From the NCBI GenBank assembly GCA_902783745.1, contig CACZRY010000147.1:1-9331 (forward strand): a DNA stretch of 9,331 nucleotides. Reading direction: 5' to 3'. A model generated the notes under the pieces. The model was not told the origin of the DNA. It did no database searches and was given only the letters and a program-made list of their open reading frames with translations. This document shows, in pieces, positions 1 to 7,415 of the stretch; position 1 is the stretch's first letter, and each line of letters opens with the position of its first letter. The stretch comes from an uncultured Erysipelotrichaceae bacterium. GTDB taxonomy: Bacteria > Bacillota_I > Bacilli_A > Acholeplasmatales > Anaeroplasmataceae. Made by a program: the position numbers and the translations under genes.

Positions 1-499
1 AAATCCTGATATTAAGGTTATAAGAAATGATGAATTAAAAGTAGATGAAATATTAAAATTAAATCCATCACATATAATTATTTCTCCTGGTCCAGGTAAT
101 CCACGTGATGCAGGAGTTATTGAGGAATTAGTTAAAAATCTTGATGATACACCACTACTTGGAGTGTGTTTAGGACATCAAGCAATATGTGAAGCTTTTG
201 GTTCTAAAATAGTACATGCACCAAAAATTATGCATGGAAAAAAGGATTTAATATCAGTAGATAATAAATGCTTATTATTTAAGGGATTAGATAGCGAAAT
301 TGAAGCTGCAAGATATCACTCTTTAGTAGCAATAGATTTAGGAAAAGACTTAGATGTTATTGCAAGATCTAAAGATGGAGATATCATGGGAGTTAAACAT
401 AAAACTAAAAAAATATATGGAGTACAATTCCATCCAGAATCAATAATGACTAAGGATGGAATAAAGATATTAAGAAATTTTTTAAGTGAGGGAAAATAA
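1..499 (+). CDS. trpG: Anthranilate synthase glutamine amidotransferase subunit TrpG, 5' end missing
   Basis: Class I glutamine amidotransferase that hydrolyses glutamine and passes ammonia to TrpE, which makes anthranilate from chorismate. The reading frame is open from base 2 to the TAA at 497-499 (165 residues). By comparison with the family, about 20-25 N-terminal residues lie outside the window. Visible motifs are the oxyanion-hole segment SPGPGNP, the nucleophile elbow GVCLGHQ with the catalytic Cys codon at 167-169, and the C-terminal FHPES with catalytic His (431-433) and Glu (437-439). The triad is therefore complete. The GTG at 164 lies inside the nucleophile motif and is not a start. 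TrpG and PabA (folate synthesis) are near-identical families. The trpDCFBA genes that follow, 2 nt downstream, support TrpG, although a dual role cannot be excluded. No Trp codon is present in the fragment. Confidence 0.95.
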   Translation, partial: NPDIKVIRNDELKVDEILKLNPSHIIISPGPGNPRDAGVIEELVKNLDDTPLLGVCLGHQAICEAFGSKIVHAPKIMHGKKDLISVDNKCLLFKGLDSEIEAARYHSLVAIDLGKDLDVIARSKDGDIMGVKHKTKKIYGVQFHPESIMTKDGIKILRNFLSEGK

Positions 500-501
500 A
501 A

Positions 502-1515
502 ATGGAAGTAAAAGAAATATTAGGTAAATTAGTAGAATCATGTGATTTATCATATGAAGAATCATATTTCATGATGGATAAGATTATGAAAGGAGATATT
601 GAACAATCACAAGCAGCAGCATATCTTACTGCTCTAAGAATGAAAGGTGAGACTGTTTTAGAAATTGCAGCATCAGCTAAAGCAATGAGAGATAATGGTA
701 CATATTTTAGTGGTGCAGAGGATGCGATTGATATTGTAGGTACAGGTGGAGATAAGTCATCATCTATTAACATATCATCTATTTCAGCATTAGTTGTTTC
801 AGCAGCTGGTGTTAAGGTTACTAAGCATGGTAATAGAGCTGTATCATCTAAATGTGGTGCTGCAGATTTATTTGAGGCTTTAGGTGTAAATATTAACCTT
901 ACACCTGAAAAAGCAAAAGAGGTATTTGATAATACAAATATTATATTCTTATTTGCGCAAGTATATCATAAGGCAATGAAGAATGCTGCACCAATAAGAA
1001 AAGCTTTAGGATATCGTACAGTATTTAATATTTTAGGACCACTTACAAATCCAGCACATGCTGAAAAAATTGTATTAGGTTCTTATTCTAAAGAATTATT
1101 ACCTATTATTGCACAAGTTGCAAAAGAAGTTGGTATAAAAAATGCGTTAATAGTAAATGGTTCTGATGGACTTGATGAAATTACATTAACTGGTAAGACT
1201 AATATGTGTGAACTAAGAAATGGTATTATTTCTGAATTTGAATTTGATCCAAGAGCATATGGATTTGAATATTGTGATAAAGAAGAATTAATGGGTGGAG
1301 ATCCTAAGGAAAATGCAAGTATTGCATTAAAGATTTTAAATAATGAAGAAAGCAAAAGACGTGATGCGGTTATCTTAAATGCAGGTCTTGCAATATATGT
1401 TGCAACAGATGGTATTTCTATTCAAAGAGGTATTGATATTGCAAGAAGAACTATTATGTCAGGTAAGGCTTTAGCAAAGCTTAATGAATTTATAAAGGAA
1501 ACTAATAAAATATGA
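502..1515 (+). CDS. trpD: Anthranilate phosphoribosyltransferase TrpD
   Basis: Transfers phosphoribose from PRPP to anthranilate, giving phosphoribosyl-anthranilate, the second step of the tryptophan branch; cytosolic. The protein is 337 residues, the normal length. The PRPP-binding GTGGD loop is at residues 80-84, followed by a Ser/Asn-rich segment ending NISS. KHGNRAVSS is at 108-116 and CGAADLFEALG at 118-128. RTVFNILGPLTNP is at 172-184, and GSDGLDEIT at 220-228 carries the acidic pair Asp225-Glu226 expected to bind Mg2+. The ATG follows the trpG stop by 2 nt and has a purine-rich GAGGG at 488-492 inside trpG, so the two genes are probably translationally coupled. The 3' end overlaps trpC by 4 nt (ATGA). 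The N-terminal helical domain, glycine loop and C-terminal region are all intact, and I see no frameshift. No Trp codons are present. Confidence 0.97.
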   Translation: MEVKEILGKLVESCDLSYEESYFMMDKIMKGDIEQSQAAAYLTALRMKGETVLEIAASAKAMRDNGTYFSGAEDAIDIVGTGGDKSSSINISSISALVVSAAGVKVTKHGNRAVSSKCGAADLFEALGVNINLTPEKAKEVFDNTNIIFLFAQVYHKAMKNAAPIRKALGYRTVFNILGPLTNPAHAEKIVLGSYSKELLPIIAQVAKEVGIKNALIVNGSDGLDEITLTGKTNMCELRNGIISEFEFDPRAYGFEYCDKEELMGGDPKENASIALKILNNEESKRRDAVILNAGLAIYVATDGISIQRGIDIARRTIMSGKALAKLNEFIKETNKI

Positions 1516-2288
1516 TTTTAGATGAATTAGTTGATGCAACTAAAATAAGATATAAAGATAAGAAAGATAATATAGAATATATAAAAGATTTAGCATCAAA
1601 GCGTGATCCTAAAACAATGGTTTCATTTTATGATGCAATAAAAAAAGATGGAATCTCTTTTATTTGTGAAATAAAAAAGGCATCTCCATCTAAAGGAATT
1701 ATATCTAATGATTTTAAATATATGGATATTGCTTCATCATATAATAAATGTGCTGATGTGATATCAGTATTAACAGAACCAACTAGATTCTTAGGAAGTG
1801 ATGAAATACTATCAAGTGTTAAATCAAAAGTTGATATTCCTGTATTAAGAAAAGATTTTATATTATATCCATATCAAATATATGAAGCTAAAGCAATTGG
1901 TGCTGATGCAGTATTATTGATTGTTGCAATATTAGATGAGAAAACTTTAAAAGAATATATTAAGCTTGCACATAGCTTAGGTCTTGGCTGTTTAGTTGAG
2001 GCACATGATAGTGATGAGGTTAGGATTGCATTAAATTCAGGTGCTTTAGTAATTGGTGTAAATAATAGAAATTTAAAGGATTTTACAATAGATATGAATA
2101 ATTCAATTAAATTAAGAAATCTTGCACCAAATAATATTAAATTTGTTAGTGAATCTGGTATTAAAACTAGAGAAGATGTAAAGAAATTAGAAGATAATAA
2201 TGTAGATGCAGTATTAATTGGAGAAACATTAATGAGAAGTTCTGATCCAATTAGTATGGTAAATAGTTTAAGATATGACAAAAATTAA
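1512..2288 (+). CDS. trpC: Indole-3-glycerol phosphate synthase TrpC
   Basis: TIM-barrel enzyme that cyclises and decarboxylates CdRP to indole-3-glycerol phosphate, the fourth step after chorismate. The 258 residues match the monofunctional family, with no TrpF fusion. Recognisable strands are CEIKKASPSKG (residues 52-62, with Glu53 and Lys55), PVLRKDF (110-116, with Lys114 expected as general acid), LVEAH (161-165, with Glu163 expected as general base), GVNNRNL (182-188, with Asn184), SESG (213-216) and the phosphate-binding AVLIGETLMRS (233-243). Their spacing matches the well-studied Thermotoga and Sulfolobus enzymes, so the active site looks complete. The start ATG overlaps the trpD stop as ATGA, and AAAGGAA at 1494-1500 is a plausible ribosome site about 11 nt upstream. 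The last 14 nt overlap trpF. No Trp codon is present. Confidence 0.97.
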   Translation: MILDELVDATKIRYKDKKDNIEYIKDLASKRDPKTMVSFYDAIKKDGISFICEIKKASPSKGIISNDFKYMDIASSYNKCADVISVLTEPTRFLGSDEILSSVKSKVDIPVLRKDFILYPYQIYEAKAIGADAVLLIVAILDEKTLKEYIKLAHSLGLGCLVEAHDSDEVRIALNSGALVIGVNNRNLKDFTIDMNNSIKLRNLAPNNIKFVSESGIKTREDVKKLEDNNVDAVLIGETLMRSSDPISMVNSLRYDKN

Positions 2289-2841
2289 AATATGTGGTTT
2301 AAGAAGAAAAGAGGATATATTAATTGTTAATAAATATAAGCCTGATTATATAGGCTTTATATTTGCAGAAGGAAGAAAAAGAACAATTGATATACATTCA
2401 GCTAAAATGCTTTATAATATTTTAGATCATAGTATACTTGCAGTTGGAGTATTTTTAGATCAAGATATTAATTTTATTAAAGAAGCATTACCTTATATTG
2501 ATTTAATTCAATTACATGGTAATGAAGATACAAATTATATAAAAGAATTAAAAAAGATAACTAATAAACCTATAATAAAAGCGTATAGAAATGATTCATA
2601 TGCTGATTATTACTTGCTAGATAATATTAATCCAGGATCTGGCGTTCAAATGGATTTCAATGGTATTAATAAAAATGATATGAGATTATTTTTGGCTGGT
2701 GGTATTAATATATCAAATATAGATGAAGCTTTAAAGCTTAATCCATATTGTATTGATGTATCTAGTGGTGTTGAGGTTTTAGGGTATAAAGATGATAAAA
2801 AAATAGAAGAGATTACAAGAAGGGTTAAAGAATATGAGTAA
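2275..2841 (+). CDS. trpF: Phosphoribosylanthranilate isomerase TrpF
   Basis: Amadori isomerase converting phosphoribosyl-anthranilate to CdRP, the TrpC substrate; a small TIM barrel. At 188 residues it is slightly shorter than the usual ~200. The N-terminal KICGL carries the expected general base Cys7. [10 protein letters not shown] (27-36) forms a substrate-phosphate loop, QLHG is at 79-82, and LLD (114-116) supplies the expected general acid Asp116. The usual GGTG-x-x-FDW segment is relaxed here to GSG-x-x-MDF. AGGIN (141-145) and DVSSGVE (161-167) make the C-terminal phosphate site. The ATG is fixed by the MTKIKICG start typical of the family. It lies 14 nt inside trpC, and I see no convincing Shine-Dalgarno site before it, so translation probably depends on coupling to trpC. 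The 3' end overlaps trpB by 8 nt. Confidence 0.95.
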   Translation: MTKIKICGLRRKEDILIVNKYKPDYIGFIFAEGRKRTIDIHSAKMLYNILDHSILAVGVFLDQDINFIKEALPYIDLIQLHGNEDTNYIKELKKITNKPIIKAYRNDSYADYYLLDNINPGSGVQMDFNGINKNDMRLFLAGGINISNIDEALKLNPYCIDVSSGVEVLGYKDDKKIEEITRRVKEYE

Positions 2842-4018
2842 AGGAAGATATGGAGAATTTGGTGGACAATATGTCCCTGAAACATTAATGAATGCAGTTA
2901 ATGAATTAGAAGAGGCTTATAATCATTACAGCAATGATCCTGAATTCAAACGTGAATTAAAGGATTTATATAATAATTATGCAGGTAGACCTTCATTATT
3001 ATATTATGCAAAGAATATGACAAATGATTTAGGCGGCGCTAAGATTTATTTGAAGCGTGAGGATTTAAATCATACAGGTGCACATAAAATTAATAACTGT
3101 CTTGGATTATGCTTACTTGCAAAAAAGATGGGCAAGAAAAGAGTAATTGCAGAAACAGGTGCAGGACAACATGGTGTTGCGACTGCGACAGTTGCAGCAT
3201 TATTAGGCCTTGAATGTGAAATATTTATGGGCGAAGAAGATACAAAAAGACAGGCTTTAAATGTATTTAGAATGAAACTTTTAGGTGCAAAGGTTAATGC
3301 GGTTACAACTGGTTCTAGAGTATTAAAGGATGCAGTTAATGCAGCAATGAAGGAATGGGCTTCTAGAATGGATGATACATTATATGTATTAGGTAGCGTT
3401 ATGGGACCACATCCATTCCCAATGATTATTCGTGATTTCCAAAAGATTATTGGTGAAGAAATAAAAGAACAAATCAATAAGGTAGAAGGAAGAAATCCTG
3501 ATATGGTTATTGCATGTGTTGGTGGTGGATCTAATGCGATTGGAGCATTCTATGATTTTATTCCTAATAAGGAAGTTGAACTTGTTGGATGTGAAGCAGC
3601 AGGTAAGGGTATTGATACAAAGCTTACAGCAGCAACAATTGCAACAGGTAGACTTGGTGTATTCCATGGTATGAAATCATTATTCTGTCAGAATGATGAT
3701 GGTCAAATTGCGCCAGTATATTCAATTTCAGCAGGACTAGATTATCCAGGTATTGGACCTGAACATGCTTATCTTTATAAATCTGGAAGAGCCAAATATG
3801 TACCTATTACAGATGATGAAGCTGTTGAGGCATTTAAATATTTATCTAGAGTTGAAGGTATCATTCCTGCAATTGAATCATCACATGCTGTTGCTTATGC
3901 AATGAAGGTTGCAAAAACTATGCCTAAGGATAAGATTATTGTAATTAATATCTCTGGTAGAGGAGATAAGGACGTTGCAGCTATTGCAAGATATTTAGGA
4001 GAGGATATTCATGATTAA
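2834..4018 (+). CDS. trpB: Tryptophan synthase beta subunit TrpB
   Basis: PLP-dependent enzyme that condenses indole with L-serine to give L-tryptophan, working as alpha2-beta2 with TrpA and receiving indole through an internal tunnel. The 394 residues are typical of the TrpB1 (TrpA-partnered) type. The N-terminus reads [24 protein letters not shown] (80-88) carries the PLP Schiff-base Lys85. AETGAGQHG (106-114) contains the catalytic Glu107. GGGSNAIG (230-237) is the PLP phosphate loop, [11 protein letters not shown] is at 301-311, and SGRGDKD (374-380) holds the Ser that contacts the pyridine nitrogen. AGAAGGG (2818-2824) lies 9 nt before the ATG, within trpF. Trp175 is the only tryptophan encoded in the trp genes visible here, and it corresponds to the conserved beta-Trp177 of Salmonella. 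The 3' end overlaps trpA by 8 nt. Confidence 0.98.
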   Translation: MSKGRYGEFGGQYVPETLMNAVNELEEAYNHYSNDPEFKRELKDLYNNYAGRPSLLYYAKNMTNDLGGAKIYLKREDLNHTGAHKINNCLGLCLLAKKMGKKRVIAETGAGQHGVATATVAALLGLECEIFMGEEDTKRQALNVFRMKLLGAKVNAVTTGSRVLKDAVNAAMKEWASRMDDTLYVLGSVMGPHPFPMIIRDFQKIIGEEIKEQINKVEGRNPDMVIACVGGGSNAIGAFYDFIPNKEVELVGCEAAGKGIDTKLTAATIATGRLGVFHGMKSLFCQNDDGQIAPVYSISAGLDYPGIGPEHAYLYKSGRAKYVPITDDEAVEAFKYLSRVEGIIPAIESSHAVAYAMKVAKTMPKDKIIVINISGRGDKDVAAIARYLGEDIHD

Positions 4019-4787
4019 TTTTAAGAATTCTGTATTAGGGAAAAAAGCATTTATTCCTTTTGTTACTGCAGGTGACCCAAATCTTAATACTACAAAGGAA
4101 ATTTTAAAATCTTTAGTTAAGGCCGGTTCATCAATAATTGAAGTAGGTATTCCATTTTCGGATCCTATAGCTGAAGGAAATACTATTATGGAAGCTGATA
4201 TTAGAGCATTAGCTTCAGGTACAACTGTTGATAAAATCTTTGATATGATAAATGATTTTAGAAAAGATTATAAGGATTTTCCATTAGTTTTTATGACATA
4301 TCTTAATCCTGTATTTTCATATGGATATGATAAATTCTTTAAAAAGTGTAAGGACGCAAATATAAAAGGAATTATTATTCCTGATATGCCATATGAAGAA
4401 AAAGAAGAGGTAAGAAGTGTTGCAAAATTATATGATGTTGCAGTTATTTCATTAATTGCACCTACATCAAGTACAAGAATTAAAACTATTGCTTCTGATG
4501 CTGAAGGATTCTTATATTTAGTATCTTCACTTGGTGTAACAGGTGTACGTGATAAAATCACTACAGATATTAATGGTATGGCAACTGAAATTAAGAAATA
4601 TACAGATATTCCTGTGTGTGTTGGATTTGGTATTAAAAGTAGTGAATCTGCATTAAAAATGACTGAGGTTGCAGATGGTGCAATTATAGGTTCTGCGATA
4701 GTAAATATTATTGCAAAATATAAAGATGAATCTCCAAAATATGTTTATGATTTTGCAAAAGAAATAGTAGATGCATTAAACAAATAA
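4011..4787 (+). CDS. trpA: Tryptophan synthase alpha subunit TrpA (Glu at the usual catalytic Asp)
   Basis: Cleaves indole-3-glycerol phosphate to indole and glyceraldehyde 3-phosphate, feeding indole to TrpB. The protein is a 258-residue TIM barrel, slightly shorter than enterobacterial TrpA (~268). FVTAGDP is at residues 17-23. EVGIPFSDP (44-52) contains the first catalytic acid, Glu44. PDMPYEE is at 124-130, [14 protein letters not shown] at 167-180, GFGI at 205-208, and the phosphate-binding IIGSAIV at 225-231. After FSDP the family normally reads A-D-G-P with the catalytic Asp (Asp60 in Salmonella). Here it is A-E-G-N, with Glu55 at that site and Met instead of Gln in the following TIQ motif. 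A strong AGGAGAGG at 3997-4004 lies in trpB, 6 nt before the ATG. As the last gene of the operon it is followed by an intrinsic terminator. No Trp codons. Confidence 0.96.
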   Translation: MINFKNSVLGKKAFIPFVTAGDPNLNTTKEILKSLVKAGSSIIEVGIPFSDPIAEGNTIMEADIRALASGTTVDKIFDMINDFRKDYKDFPLVFMTYLNPVFSYGYDKFFKKCKDANIKGIIIPDMPYEEKEEVRSVAKLYDVAVISLIAPTSSTRIKTIASDAEGFLYLVSSLGVTGVRDKITTDINGMATEIKKYTDIPVCVGFGIKSSESALKMTEVADGAIIGSAIVNIIAKYKDESPKYVYDFAKEIVDALNK

Positions 4788-4788
4788 T

Positions 4789-4823
4789 TAAGATGGTACA
4801 TTAGTGTACCATTTTATTTATTA
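4789..4823 (+). terminator. Intrinsic terminator of the trp operon
   Basis: ATGGTACA (4793-4800) and TGTACCAT (4805-4812) form a perfect 8-bp stem around a TTAG loop. It can be extended outward by one G-U and three A-U pairs to 4789/4816. A T-rich stretch, TTTTATTTATT, covers the 3' arm and beyond. The structure begins immediately after the trpA stop codon. The stem is only moderately G-C rich and the T run is broken by A, so termination may be partial, letting some trp transcripts run into gdpP. Confidence 0.7.
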
Positions 4824-4832
4824 TTCTTAATT

Positions 4833-4864
4833 TTTACCTGTTACTTTGAAAAAGTAAAGGTGAA
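4833..4864. repeat. Inverted repeat upstream of the gdpP promoter
   Basis: TTACTTT (4841-4847) and AAAGTAA (4851-4857) are perfect 7-nt inverted arms around GAA. After a small internal loop (TG opposite A) the pairing resumes as TTTACC/GGTGAA (4833-4838 with 4859-4864, including one G-U). There is no T tract after it on either strand, so it is unlikely to be a terminator. It lies about 20-50 bases upstream of the -35 box of the gdpP promoter, where an operator could sit. The TTACTT/AAGTAA arms recur between gdpP and rplI (7421-7438). The regulatory role is inference, and chance in AT-rich DNA is possible. Confidence 0.4.
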
Positions 4865-4884
4865 TATTTGAAAAAGTCATTTTG

Positions 4885-4913
4885 TTGAATATTAGATTAT
4901 TATTTGATATAAT
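4885..4913 (+). promoter_or_regulatory. Sigma-A-type promoter for gdpP
   Basis: A -35 box TTGAAT (4885-4890, one mismatch to TTGACA outside the TTGA core plus one at the end) and a perfect -10 box TATAAT (4908-4913) are separated by exactly 17 bases. Transcription would start near 4920, giving a leader of about 16 nt that contains the Shine-Dalgarno site and precedes the ATG at 4936. The position, just after the trp terminator and just before gdpP, makes this the probable start of the gdpP-rplI-dnaB unit. Confidence 0.75.
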
Positions 4914-4923
4914 TGTTATGATT

Positions 4924-4931
4924 GAGGTGAT
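4924..4931 (+). promoter_or_regulatory. Shine-Dalgarno site deciding the gdpP start
   Basis: GAGGTGAT is an 8-nt match to the complement of the 16S rRNA 3' end. With the ATG at 4936 the GAGG core is 8 nt upstream, the ideal distance. The in-frame ATG at 4930 would be too close (it overlaps the site), and the in-frame TTG at 4882 lies upstream of the predicted transcription start. The 4936 start is therefore chosen. Confidence 0.8.
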
Positions 4932-4935
4932 GTCA

Positions 4936-7392
4936 ATGAAATTTATAATTTCAAGTATAATATTGCTATTTGGCACAGGCGGATTAGGATTTTTATCTTT
5001 CTATCAAGCTTTTATGAGTGAGAATAAAAAATACCCTATCGCAATTGCAGCATTTGCTAGTGCAATAGTTTTATTAATATTAGCTTTTGTATGCATTCAC
5101 CAATTCTTAGTAAGAAAGCTTAAGAACAATAATGCATCTATTAATGAACAACTATCACAATGGAAAAACATTTCATATTATGCACAAAAGGCAGGAGATG
5201 AATCATTCCACTTATTACCAATTGGTATTATGATTTATGATGAAGCTTACCAAATTTCATGGGCTAACGAATATGCTTTATCAAGATTTGGAGAGAATAT
5301 TGTTAAAGATGAATTAAAGGTTTCTGATGTTTCAAATGAGTTATATGATATTGCAATCAATCAAAATAAACAAGCTTTTCTTTTAAATTACAAGAATAAG
5401 TTTTATGATGTCACACATAATCCAGATTATAGAATTTTATATTTCTTTGATGAAACAGCAAGAGAAAATTTAAATAAAAGATATAACGATAGAATTACTG
5501 GCTTAGGTATTATCGCTTTAGATAACCTAGAAGAATCATTAAAGAAATTTGATGTACAAGAAAAAGCAAATATTAGAGGTCAAATCTTAGGTATTGTTAC
5601 AGATTGGTTAGAAAAATATAAATGCTATTTACAATCTGTATCAAGTGATAGATATTTATTCATAATGGATCAAGAATCATTAAATGCAATGATTGCTGAT
5701 AAATTCTCTATTTTAAATGATGTTCACAATGTTTCTCAAACAAATAGATTAAAGGCTACTTTATCAATGGGTATTGCTTGTTATGATGTTTCATATGAGG
5801 AATTAGGTACTATTGCTAATAATGCTATTGAACTTGCTGAAAAGCGTGGTGGTGACCAAATAGTTGTAAATGTTGAACATAAGAAGATTCAATTCTACGG
5901 TGGAAATGCAAATTCACAAGAAAAGAATACGTTAATTGAAGCTCGTATGCAGACTGTATCATTAAAAGAAGCAGTTGAGGATTCAAGTGATGTATTAATT
6001 ATGTGTCATAATTTTGCAGATACTGATGCGTTTGGTTCTATGATTGGTGTATATCATATGATTGCATCTACTAATAAGCCAGTTAAGATGGTATTTGAAC
6101 CTGAACGTGCTGATAGAACAGTTAAGAAGGTATTCTATAGTCTTGAGGCTTATCCTGAGATTAGATCATATTTTATTGATTCTAAAACAGCAATTGATAT
6201 GATTAAGCCAACAACATTATTAATTGTTACAGATACTCAATCTCCATCACTTGTAATGTTTAAGGACTTATTCCAAAAGGCAGAAAGATTATCTATTATT
6301 GACCACCATAGAGCGGGTGATCCAGGATATTCTGATTACTTAACTTATTATGTTGAAACATCTGCATCAAGTGCAGTTGAATTAGTATCTGAAATGTTTA
6401 TGTTCTATAATTCAAATATTAAAGTTACTCCACTTGAAGCATCTATTATGTTATCAGGTATTATTGTTGATACAAACAATTTTACAATGCGTGCTGGTAC
6501 AAGAACATTTGAAGCTGCAGCTACATTAAAATCAATGGGCGCAGATATGATTTATGTTAAGAAGCTATTACAAGAAACACTTGATAGTGAAAAGATTATT
6601 GCTGATGCATTATTAAAAGCAGATATTTATTATGGTAAATTTGCGATTGTAAATATCGGAGATGTTACAATCCCTGATAGAACTATGCTTGCAAAAATAA
6701 GTGATAAGTTACTTGAGGTTGCAGGTGTTGAGGCTTCATTTACTATTGGTAGAATTAATAATGATACAGTTGGTATTTCTGCAAGAAGCTTAGGTGATTC
6801 TATAAACGTTCAAATTATTATGGAATTAATGGGTGGCGGTGGACACTTTAATAGTGCTGCATGCCAACTTAAGGATAAGAGTGTTGATGAGATTCAAAAG
6901 GAATTAATTGACCAATTACGAGAAGAATATATTGATAAGAATGCTGCATCTATGCAGGTTCTATTATTAGAAGATATTAAAGGTAAGGGTAAGAAGGATG
7001 ATGTTATAACAGTATCATCTAACCTAGCAAATAAGCTTATTACTGCAAAGCAAGCTATTGAAGCATCAGAAGAAGCTTTAAAGAAGCTTGAGGCAAAAAA
7101 GGCCAAAGCTAAACAACAAAGTGAAGCTCATAAGGATATCTTAAAGAAATTTAGACAAGATATTGATGGTAAGAATATTAAGGTTTACTTAACTGATGAA
7201 GACGGTAAATCTAAGCATATTACAAAGACATTAATATGTGAAGAATTTATGAAACAAACAGGTATTACTCTAAATAGAACAAAGGTAGAATTACCTGGTG
7301 AAATTTCTGCAAGAGGTATTTATACAGTAACTGTTAAGCTTGATACAGATGTTACTGCATCATTTGCTGTATTAGTAGAAGATAGGAAATAA
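4936..7392 (+). CDS. gdpP: GdpP-type c-di-AMP phosphodiesterase fused to a C-terminal bL9-like ribosomal protein domain
   Basis: 818 residues from the chosen ATG; ordinary GdpP is about 650-660. Residues ~3-24 and ~33-59 are two hydrophobic membrane segments. Residues ~80-175 form a PAS-like domain (PIGIMIYDEAYQISWAN at 95-111). Residues ~185-315 are a degenerate GGDEF domain, with SSDRY at 236-240 in place of GGDEF and RGGDQIVV at 304-311. The DHH domain keeps all expected metal ligands: His358, Asp362 and Asp364 (HxxxDxD), Asp433, DHH at 456-458 and Asp512. DHHA1 ends with GGGGHFNSAA (633-642). Family knowledge predicts membrane-bound hydrolysis of c-di-AMP to pApA. From Met673 to the end, 146 residues align over their full length with bL9, including GKGKKD, a charged connecting helix and a C-terminal domain, at about 35-40% identity by hand to the rplI product next door. 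GdpP activity is well supported; the role of the bL9 tail is unknown. Confidence 0.93.
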   Translation: MKFIISSIILLFGTGGLGFLSFYQAFMSENKKYPIAIAAFASAIVLLILAFVCIHQFLVRKLKNNNASINEQLSQWKNISYYAQKAGDESFHLLPIGIMIYDEAYQISWANEYALSRFGENIVKDELKVSDVSNELYDIAINQNKQAFLLNYKNKFYDVTHNPDYRILYFFDETARENLNKRYNDRITGLGIIALDNLEESLKKFDVQEKANIRGQILGIVTDWLEKYKCYLQSVSSDRYLFIMDQESLNAMIADKFSILNDVHNVSQTNRLKATLSMGIACYDVSYEELGTIANNAIELAEKRGGDQIVVNVEHKKIQFYGGNANSQEKNTLIEARMQTVSLKEAVEDSSDVLIMCHNFADTDAFGSMIGVYHMIASTNKPVKMVFEPERADRTVKKVFYSLEAYPEIRSYFIDSKTAIDMIKPTTLLIVTDTQSPSLVMFKDLFQKAERLSIIDHHRAGDPGYSDYLTYYVETSASSAVELVSEMFMFYNSNIKVTPLEASIMLSGIIVDTNNFTMRAGTRTFEAAATLKSMGADMIYVKKLLQETLDSEKIIADALLKADIYYGKFAIVNIGDVTIPDRTMLAKISDKLLEVAGVEASFTIGRINNDTVGISARSLGDSINVQIIMELMGGGGHFNSAACQLKDKSVDEIQKELIDQLREEYIDKNAASMQVLLLEDIKGKGKKDDVITVSSNLANKLITAKQAIEASEEALKKLEAKKAKAKQQSEAHKDILKKFRQDIDGKNIKVYLTDEDGKSKHITKTLICEEFMKQTGITLNRTKVELPGEISARGIYTVTVKLDTDVTASFAVLVEDRK
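6952..7389 (+). other. bL9-like domain fused to GdpP (paralogous to downstream rplI)
   Basis: This part of the gdpP reading frame encodes residues 673-818. It begins with a Met codon that aligns with the initiator Met of bL9, suggesting a former free-standing gene. Features shared with the rplI product include L-L-x-D-x-KGKGKKD at the start, LANKLI against YANHLI, ID-x-K-x-I after the long helix, KQTGI-x-LN, and VKLD-x-D near the end. Differences from canonical bL9 are SSNL where the Gly-Tyr of the GYAN loop normally sits, and loss of the Phe-Gly of the C-domain GK-x-FG turn (two residues shorter there). It retains the helix-start pattern AIEAS better than the downstream rplI does. I see no Shine-Dalgarno site close before Met673, so separate translation is not supported. 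Synonymous positions differ widely between the two copies, so any duplication is old. Confidence 0.88.
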
Positions 7393-7415
7393 TATCGTTA
7401 TCATAAAAAAAGTTA

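Noticed and set aside
164..499. A short 111-residue gene starting at the GTG at 164
   Set aside because: The same frame is open back to the window edge and carries the SPGPGNP motif of TrpG upstream of this GTG. The GTG is the Val of the GVCLGHQ nucleophile motif.
3070..3667. Antisense open frames opposite trpB (and similar ones opposite trpD, trpC, trpF, trpA and gdpP)
   Set aside because: They lie wholly or almost wholly opposite well-supported enzymes, have low-complexity Ser/Ile/Leu or Cys-rich content typical of reverse-strand shadows of AT-rich genes, and show no recognisable domain or convincing ribosome site.
4833..4864. Second intrinsic terminator after trpA
   Set aside because: The inverted repeat forms a fair stem but is followed by GAATATTTGAAAAAG with no T tract, and no T tract follows on the minus strand. 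It is better described as an inverted repeat of unknown role.
4882..4935. In-frame upstream start (TTG at 4882) lengthening GdpP by 18 residues
   Set aside because: The extension covers the -35 and -10 boxes of the predicted promoter and has no ribosome site. GAGGTGAT at 4924-4931 points to the ATG at 4936, after which the membrane segment starts as in GdpP proteins.
4788..4935. A trp attenuator, T-box or riboswitch in the longest gap
   Set aside because: The gap is after the operon and is explained by a terminator, an inverted repeat and a promoter with a leader of only about 16 nt, which leaves no room for a leader-type regulator. Any trp leader would be upstream of the window.
6930..6960. 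The GdpP-bL9 fusion as a sequencing or assembly error (a missed stop)
   Set aside because: The frame continues without interruption through a plausible linker. The bL9 part is strongly diverged from the downstream rplI yet remains fully open for 146 codons and has no ribosome site of its own. An error should have left a near-normal, independently translatable gene. Resequencing would settle it.
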